A DNA stretch of 64,000 nt from Astrothelium macrocarpum. Taxonomy: Eukaryota; Ascomycota; Dothideomycetes; Trypetheliales; Trypetheliaceae. The stretch's first letter is position 1; the number at the start of each line of letters is the position of its first letter. The position numbers were made by a program, and so were the translations under genes. Below the pieces are notes generated by a model. The model saw only the letters and a list, made by a program, of their open reading frames with translations. It did no database searches and was not told the DNA's origin. The stretch lies in the NCBI GenBank assembly GCA_021030915.1, contig JAGEMR010000051.1, positions 124,001 through 188,000 of the forward strand, in the 5' to 3' direction. Positions 57,070 to 64,000 of this stretch are shown piece by piece.

Positions 57070-57853
57070 AGGGCCTGATTGGTTTGGAGGTATATCCCAC
57101 GATCCTTTGGAGTAAACAATCGCAGAATTGGGTAAAGGTGGGTCCTGTGTCTGGGGCGAATGATTTGAGGCACTCATTGCATCTGAGGCGTTTGAAGGCT
57201 ATTGACAACAATGATACCTTTCGGGGACTACTAAGGAGTAATCAGGGTGGCGCTCTTTGGAAGGCGGTGTCTATATAGAAGCTTAACGTGTAAGTCGCCG
57301 GGTGGAGACTTGGCATGAGCTTCGCATTCTTGTATCCAATACTCTATCCACAATTTCGAACATGACTGTGGAACAGTGAAGTCTCGGAATCAGTCAGTCA
57401 ATGTTCCATCTACGTGCTCATAGGCTGATGTTCACTGACCTTTGGCTACTCACCATGCTTTAGACATTCCTTCCACCTCGAACATCTACTTCACTTCATA
57501 CATTCGTTTCGATTACAGCATTTACTCTGTCCACAATTTACTCTTTCAAAGTTACCCTTTGCCTGAAACATTCTTTTGCTTCAGACATTGTCGATAATCC
57601 AAATGGTAGCTTTCAAGTGTTCCCTCTTCTTCAAATATATTCTCCATTTTGAACGACTCCCATGGCATCAGACCTTCGCGTTGCTTTCGCTATACACTTC
57701 TTCCGTCTTTGACCCGCGTTTCATTCCAGGCATCTCTTCAGTTCTAGCATATACCACCATTGTTTGTGGTTCCCAGTATGCATAGCAGCCAAGAATCTGC
57801 TTGGGGCAGCTTGCCAACCCTTTTCGGAACAGCTGGGAGTTTGTACACTAACG
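57070..57853. other. Intergenic, 780 bp
   Basis: 3' flank of the cyclin gene and a CT-rich stretch (57440-57700). No gene seen. Confidence 0.5.
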
Positions 57854-58508
57854 ATGAGCGCAAAAGCATTGAAAGACGTACTGAACGCAGTTGATAGCAT
57901 TCAAAAGGTATATATGAAGAGTACTTATGTTGAGTCCATGTCACAACTCATGAATGGCCACCCTAAAGAGACTGATGAATCTCAAAAAAAAAAAAAAGGT
58001 CTATTTCGCTATCAGAAAAGAAATTCCTACACCCAGAACAACAAAGGTAGCGGAAGATTGTCTTCAATCAAGAAGTTTCAACGAAATTAGTGGAGCATAC
58101 GCGATGGCTATGACTCAAACGGTTCTGGAGCCCGCAGGGTTCTCCTACAAATCCAAATATCGAAGATCAAGAGAGAAAATCATCACCCGGAGTAAGAGCG
58201 TAATCAGAACCGAAGACTTGATTCTTGTTGCAAAAGATATTACTGGCCATGCATGCGTTCCAGAGAGCTCCTATGCAATTGCCAGGGAACAAGGACTTCA
58301 AGTCATTAAATCTAAAGATCTTATGGGTCTAAATGAGATGCGCGTGCAAGATCTGGTTTCAAACGATGAGCAAGTTATCGAGGACGAAGAAAGCGAATTA
58401 TTTACTAAATACGAGAAGCCTATGAATACTGATAATAGCAAGAATTATGCTGCTGTCAATGCCGAGATAGCATATACAAATAGGGAGATAGTGCTGCTTA
58501 CGAGTTAA
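57854..58508 (+). CDS. Hypothetical protein, two overlapping frames split at an A14 tract
   Basis: An ORF from 57854 (MSAKALKDVLNAVDSIQKVY) runs to 58090 and a second, in another frame, from 57954 to 58508 (ending AYTNREIVLLTS). They overlap across a run of 14 A (57984-57997). A one-base change in that run would join the first 47 or so residues to the second frame, giving about 218 residues. The second frame reads like genuine protein (charged, with SREKIITRSKSVIRTEDLIL and VRVQDLVSNDEQ-like stretches) but matches no family I know. It could be a real gene with an assembly error, a slippage-dependent gene or a recent pseudogene. Function unknown. Confidence 0.4.
57984..57997. repeat. A14 homopolymer
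   Basis: Fourteen consecutive A at the point where the reading frame would have to change. Confidence 0.9.
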
Positions 58509-59865
58509 GAGGGTCTTGGCTTACGTCGCTCCGTTTTCTTGCGTTTAGTGGGTGCGCAGTTCAATTCCTAAGCCGTATGACTTTTTGTGAGAGACATCTA
58601 GCCAGTTGAAGCACTAAAAATTGGCCTCCATTGGTCAAGCGTCGATTTTGGAGCTTTTACAAACCCTCCGCCAATGATCTGTCTAGAATTCTTAACGCCG
58701 TTGCAAATGAATCCATAGACATTTGACACAAAAGATTAAGGTATTGATCTCTAGCCTCGTTCTATTACCCGCGTGCCAGCTATTGAGAAGAGGCTGAACG
58801 AGCTAAGCGGAGAGGGACAACTAATCAGCGTCCATACTAAGCCAGGACACCCACGTTACAGCGAAACAGAGCAAGACCTCACCCTTTTGTGCTTTGTTCT
58901 ATAGAAAGCTGAAAAAGCCGGGGCATCCAAGTATGACTCTCTTGCACTGTTCCATTTCAACGTTATTTTCATCATGGCGCTCGGCAAGTACTTTTTTAGG
59001 ACATCGCCTACGAACACAGTTGTTATGATGTGCTAATGCTCAATTACCCTTGTAGACACTGAGGTATTCCCCCCAAAAATGCCAAGACGTGCTCTGTATA
59101 AACACTGTAACCTACAGATTGGCTTGACAAGAATGAGTCTTAGAGGTTGACTTGGATACCTGTGATGATGTCGCTAGTCGTGATCCACTTCTGACATGAT
59201 CGCGCCAAAGTGTGACAACGAAAAGACGCCGCCCCTTCTTTTTTGCAGATTTCGGCTCGACTACTTTATATGTGCAGACAGATAATTTTTCTCTTACCGA
59301 ATATGATAAGCTTCCGTCTTTACGGCTCTTGGCAACCGGAAGCTTCTGGGAGAAAAGCTGAGTCTGTAATCAATGAGTCACATTCAAGCTAAGGATCATC
59401 GTCTACCAAAATATATCGACATCTTAGACGTACACACAATCACTGACGGCAAGGCTAAGCCCAATATGCTGTGCTCGGCATGTGACGAATCAAGTCATAA
59501 TTTGGATAAGAATGCAATTTAGAATCCTCGTACTTCTGAAACAAATGTCTCGGCGGTCGCTTGATTTCACTTCCGAGCTGAACGTCCTATCTCCTTTTCT
59601 GTCATGCTGAGCGCCTATCCTTTTTAATCTTCCAATCCTCGTCTACCAACATGGAAAAGACCAACAGTCCAAGCCTTTCACTACATACAACATACAGTCA
59701 CATCACTGACAAGGGCGACGTTCCGAATGATTAGGAGCATGTTCTTTCGCCCGAGGTTAAGTAGGGATAAGTACGGTACAATTTCTTCTCTTTATTCTGC
59801 TCTGTACAAAGTTTTACGACTCATGGCATACGCCATTCATCTACCATCCCACTTTCGGCGGGAAG
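58509..59865. other. Intergenic, 1.36 kb
   Basis: No supported frame. The final part contains the promoter and leader of the secreted protein gene at 59866. Confidence 0.55.
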
Positions 59866-62800
59866 ATGTTAGTCTCAAGCAAGTCGTCGCACGTCATATC
59901 CCTTGTCATTTCTCTTCGCATTCTATGTTTAGTCAAGCTCACGTTGGCTTCTGTGGCACATAATGTCACTGGCTTGGGACACAATACATTTGCCGGGGTC
60001 TCTACTTCAAGGCATTCGTCTCCTTCATGGCCCGGAGTGGATGCGCTTAGAATCTCAAGGCTGAACGTGTCTGGTTTAACGGACCCAATAAACAGTCACA
60101 CAAGCCTCGTGTCGACCGGATCTAGGTTTGGTAAAGGCTCGTTAACAAGATCGTGTTCCTATGCAGAAATCGCTATGGAGACGGGCGCTTGCGGCCCTTT
60201 CAATCCCTATGCTCTCCCAAGCACTGGAAGTGGTAAATCACATCCCATGTTTCAGAAATCATGTTTTAAATTCAGCTCTAGCCTGTCTCGGTTTCTATGC
60301 TTACTGACTTACTAGGTCTTCCGTATGCAAGTAGCTGTTCAGCGCTTGCATCAAGTTGGAGCGCTTCTTCTGCTGTATGGCCCCATTACTCGGTAGATTT
60401 ACCAATCAACACGTCTGTGGTTGTGCCGTCTATACACACGCAATACAATGGCGAGTTCTACACTCTATGCGACAAGCATCCTCGACCGAAAGGACCAGAT
60501 CCCCGATCGACTGTAGTGACGTCTATCATAACCGAGTACTACCAGTACTCGATGCAATGGCGTTCAAGGTCAGGGACATATCCAAATCCGCCTCCAGTGT
60601 GTAGCGTCAGTGGTCAGGATTGCAGTTCACTGTTTGCGAGAGATCGAACCCTCTCTGTAACTTCTCCTCACAGCGCAGATTATAGGCATTGCAATCCTGG
60701 AGTGTGCACCGGCTGCACGATAGGAGGCGGATCCGTCCGACTCTTTTATGCACCTATCACTACAAATGTGTCTCGCAACATGTGTGCTAGTTCTCCAATA
60801 GCTGGGCCGATAATTTCCACGCGCACCAGTCTAGAACGTGGTATGTGAACCGCGGATAGCCATCGAAGAGATAGGGTTGAACTTAACATGTTGCAGGATC
60901 CACGGCTTCTGAGAAGTACAGTCTGAGCACAGTCTCCGATGGATACACATTTTATCTCAATAGCGCCTACATTTCTGTACAAGTAGTAAGCGCTTCAGAC
61001 AATTGTGGTTTCCCAGTAGGGTCGTCCTATTCAGGCTTTATCCTTGCGCTTCCGTCCAGCGCGATCTCCAGTGGACGATTCACTATCGCAACATCCTATA
61101 GAAATGGTGCTATCCTTGACTATTTGGCCTACTCGTTTGACTTTGCTGATCTAAATTACCCCATTCCTTGGAGTGCATATTCGGGTCAATCTTCATGTTA
61201 CAACCCATTTACAGACAAGATCTTCTCGGGCGTGTCTTTGCCAAGCTATGATGTGGACCAGCAGTTCTGTAGTACCATAGTGGATTCCGATTACAAACCA
61301 ATGCTTGTCGTACCGCCTCAGATTCGTGCTATGGATCCTGCATGGGCAAACTGTGATATCCCATTTGATGGATTTTATGATCCTCCGCATGCACTGACAG
61401 CGCAGAAGAATGCTGCCATTCCGCAGCCGTCTAGTTCTAATCGGTTATCAGTACTGACAGATTCGCCCAGCGTGCCAACGTCTGCAACACCTCCACCGGC
61501 AACTCCTGCTGCAACAGCATCCAATCCTGCATCTCGAGAAACCAACTCCCCAGAGACCTTCGGAGATCCTTCAATAGGAGCTCTTGATGAGGCAGGTACC
61601 AGAACGGATGAGCGAATTTTCTCAACCAAGCCAGAAGCCGCGGGAAACATCGATGGTGGTCCTTCCCGGAATACGGGTGACAACACGTCTCAGGACAACA
61701 ACTTGAGCCAGAGCGGCAAAGCTTCGTCCCAAGTCCCTACGATTAGTTCTGCTCAAGATGGAGCACCCGTGATCGGTGGAAGCGCACGCAGTAATTCTCT
61801 AGACACCGGGGATAATGCTTCACAGAATATGGATTTCAGCGAGAACGATCCACGTTCGTCCAAAGCCCTAAAAATGAGTTCTCTTGCAAGCCAAGCTCCA
61901 GTACCTTATGCAAGCAAAGGTAGAGAGCATGGTAACCCTGTGTCGAACGACGGTGATCATCCTAATCAGAACGCAGATACAAGCAGGAACGACCGAGATC
62001 CATATGGGACCTTTGGAATCAGCTCTGGCATTCCTACAACACCGGCGTATCATGCAAACGAAAAGGGCGATCTTTCTTCACAGAAGCAGGCTGAATATTC
62101 TTTGGAGACGGATCCAAACAAGAATAATGGGGCTCCATCAAGTACTCTTAAACCTAGCCCATCCTCTGGTATACCACGGCTGACTTTGGGTCACGAAGTT
62201 GGCATAGCGGATGGTTCTTCACTATCTCACATGTGGAGCATTTTCAGTGCAGCACTCGAGGGTCTCGGTTTCTCCACATATTCGAGCACCTCGTCAAGCA
62301 TCAAGATTGACGGGAACGATGGTGTACATGAATCCGCATTAAAACCTGCAACTCTTTCTGGAGAACGTACCGTTGTCTCGCCCGACAGTGACAGTCACAC
62401 GTATTCAACAGCAGATTCTATCGCTACACCAGGCAATACCGCGACGGTCAACGGACGTCTTACATTTCTCGTCACTGGCAGCTCCGTGCCTCAAGGACTT
62501 CCAGCGGAAGCGATCTCACCGGCTAACTCTTTAAGTGTCCCTACGTCCCTCTCCATTTACTCTTCCTCCTTTGGCTCGCTTACCACAGGGGTCCCGGTCC
62601 TCACAACTGATAGCCAACGCGATCACGTTGTTCCGTTTAGTGAAACATTAACTTATGGCGGAACAATAGGCTCTGATGGGACAGCAATGAGCCTTTCATC
62701 AAAGTGTAGGTATGTGATAGAGGCGAATTCGAAATGTGGAGATCCGCAAAATTCGGGAGACTCAGGCGATGTTACAAACGCGGTCCCTTCGAGTGAAACG

Positions 62801-62914
62801 ACGGGTGTCAACACTGCGACCAAGACGACTCATGAGGGATCAAGTATATCAGTGAGCGTAGACATCCGATGCATGATTCCTGCAATTTTGCTCACGCTTA
62901 TGGGGTTTGTATGA
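59866..62914 (+). CDS. Large secreted, probably GPI-anchored glycoprotein of unknown family
   Basis: Exons 59866-60232, 60316-60840 and 60897-62914 give 969 residues. The N-terminus has a hydrophobic secretion signal (VISLVISLRILCLVKLTLAS). Residues up to about 500 look folded, with conserved-looking cysteine blocks: ASSCSALASSW, GEFYTLCDKHPRPKGPDPRS, VCSVSGQDCSSLF, HCNPGVCTGCTIGGG, NCGFPVGSSYSGFILALPSS and YDVDQQFCSTIVDSDY. The next 400 residues are Ser/Thr/Asn/Pro-rich, wall-protein-like. The extreme C-terminus is a hydrophobic tail, IPAILLTLMGFV, preceded by small residues, as in GPI-anchored proteins. No catalytic motif is seen. It probably acts at the cell surface or wall; its specific role is unknown. 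Confidence 0.75.
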
Positions 62915-63298
62915 TGATGTAAAGCAGTCAATCCAGAGAGAAGAGAACTCTTGGTGTAAGGTATACAGCAATGGCTCGGATAATCTACTGAAGAGTAAAA
63001 CGTTCTACTTCAATTGATTGAGAAGGCTTCCGAGCGTATATCATCTAAAAGGCTTCGGCCAACCAAAACGCACCGGCATGCACAGTGTTACTGTCTATAT
63101 TCAAGAACTAAGAGATGACATTCGAGCATTCTCCCGGGCGTGTCTCTCCCTGCTTATTGTTAATTTTAAAGATCTTGGAGCAGATACGTCATGACATTGA
63201 AGTTTTTGTAGTCGAGTAGAATGTACTTGCGTCGCTGGAAACTGGTACTAATTAAGAGACATGAAGTGGATTTGCTGCTTGTCCGCTAGATTCCCTTA
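62915..63298. other. Intergenic up to the third transposon
   Basis: 384 bp of 3' flank with a TA target dinucleotide at 63297-63298. No gene seen. Confidence 0.55.
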
Positions 63299-63352
63299 GG
63301 AGTATCCACCACCGTGTGCACGGTCCCACACAATGCACACTCAAATTAATTC
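63299..63352 (+). repeat. Left terminal repeat of third transposon
   Basis: GGAGTATCCACCACCGTGTG followed by a second GTGCAC-type half-palindrome (AATGCACAC) and TCTCACCACCA. Called from likeness to the 22752 TIR; the partner repeat is outside the window. Confidence 0.6.
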
Positions 63353-63462
63353 TCACCACCAAACATTCAGAATTAGTTATTTCCACAATCACATTAGATA
63401 ATGAGATGAAATTACATATAATCAATAGTTTTCATTTTTACGTCTAATCTAATTCATTGAAA

Positions 63463-63915
63463 TTAATTTCGAAAACGTTGTGGAAGTTGTATTTGTCGCC
63501 CTGAACGACCTGAGTAAGAAATTCCTTCCGTCCCATTTGAGGCTTCCGCATCTACACATACCACATTTTGAATCTCATTTGATAGTTGCTTTTGAATCTT
63601 CTGATTCCGCTTTATTTGATATGTCTCTATATGGAGCTGCCTGTCCACAGTTTGCTGTTCAATAGCCTTTTCCTTTTGCTGCCGCCGAGTAGCTCGCTCC
63701 TCCTTTCGCTGTTATTGAACTTCCTACCGGGCGCGTTTTCGCTCTGCCTTTTGCTCAGTCTCAATTTGTTTATTAGCTTGTAGCTGAGCTTTATGAGCCT
63801 CTTTTTGTTGTATTTCAAGCTATTCAGCCTCCTCCTCCTGTTGTTGTTGCGTACGAGCGAGTGTGATTTTATTAGGATTAAAGAACATCGCTCCACCATA
63901 TTCAGATGGCATATT
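63463..63915 (-). pseudogene. C-terminal part of a pogo-like transposase, with stops
   Basis: Minus-strand frame starting near YGGAMFFNPNKITLART, then QQQQEEEAE-stop-LEIQQKEAH, ERKRARQEVQ-stop-QRKEER, RRQQKEKAIEQQTVDRQL, ending RQIQLPQRFRN. The pattern (SPRKV-type block followed by a long Glu/Lys/Gln/Arg helix) is the usual C-terminus of Fot1/pogo transposases. The two in-frame stops, TAG and TAA, replace expected Gln codons (CAG, CAA), as RIP would cause. Confidence 0.75.
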
Positions 63916-64000
63916 GAAATACTTTCGATGCTTGATTCGTTACTTCTGAAATTTCACAATGCTTTTGAGATTCAAAATTTCGATTTTCAGAAGATGATTT

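Larger units (their letters stand above)
63299..64000 (-). mobile_element. Third pogo-like DNA transposon, left end (runs off right edge)
   Basis: Begins after TA with GGAGTATCCACCACCGTG, a terminal sequence related to the outer element at 22752 (same GGAGT start, GTGCAC-containing palindromic core, then a TCACCACCA block). Coding remains lie on the minus strand with the transposase C-terminus nearest this end. The other TIR is beyond the window. Confidence 0.75.

Noticed and set aside
1..64000. CRISPR array, bacterial operon features or rRNA genes
   Set aside because: None seen; intron-bearing fungal genes throughout.

Overview
The window is nuclear DNA of a filamentous ascomycete (Pezizomycotina; the exact class is not decided here). 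The evidence is short introns of about 45-80 bp with GT..AG ends and CTAA-type branch sites, fungal-specific families (Zn2Cys6 regulator, SAT4/rhodopsin-like membrane protein, DMATS prenyltransferase), and an AT-saturated transposon island whose damage is almost entirely C-to-T/G-to-A, as expected of repeat-induced point mutation (RIP). Most exon joins below were worked out by hand. For each intact multi-exon model the summed exon lengths are divisible by three.

Layout. 1-5.8 kb: N-terminal part of a Zn2Cys6 regulator running off the left edge, an RpiB/LacAB-type isomerase, and a cysteine-rich secreted protein. 7.7-18.9 kb: a housekeeping block with a cytosolic LysM protein, an RBM25-like splicing factor, mitochondrial ribosomal protein bS21m, eIF3g and the AFG1 ATPase. 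19.7-22.4 kb: an RBR-type E3-like protein whose catalytic cysteine position is serine, and a small secreted cysteine-containing protein at the edge of the repeat island. 22.75-26.74 kb: two nested, RIP-damaged pogo/Fot1-like DNA transposons. 27-32 kb: a NACHT NTPase remnant, a SAT4-type seven-helix protein and a monocarboxylate-transporter-like MFS protein.

33.9-39.8 kb is the most interesting intact region. A DMATS-type aromatic prenyltransferase, a Baeyer-Villiger-type flavin monooxygenase and a SAM methyltransferase lie side by side and look like a compact tailoring cluster for a prenylated aromatic (probably indole-type) metabolite. A peroxiredoxin-like gene, a secreted serine carboxypeptidase and a decayed MFS efflux-pump gene follow. 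45.6-48.5 kb: a divergent pair made of an L-threonate-dehydrogenase-like enzyme and a class II aldolase homologue with altered active-site loops, probably a sugar-acid or ketose-phosphate pathway. 49.5-57.1 kb: a single-pass membrane glycoprotein, the Rsc7/Npl6 chromatin-remodelling subunit and a Pch1/cyclin-T-like cyclin, the last two head to head. 57.8-62.9 kb: an ORF pair split at an A14 tract and a 969-residue secreted, probably GPI-anchored protein. A third pogo-like element begins at 63.3 kb and runs off the right edge.
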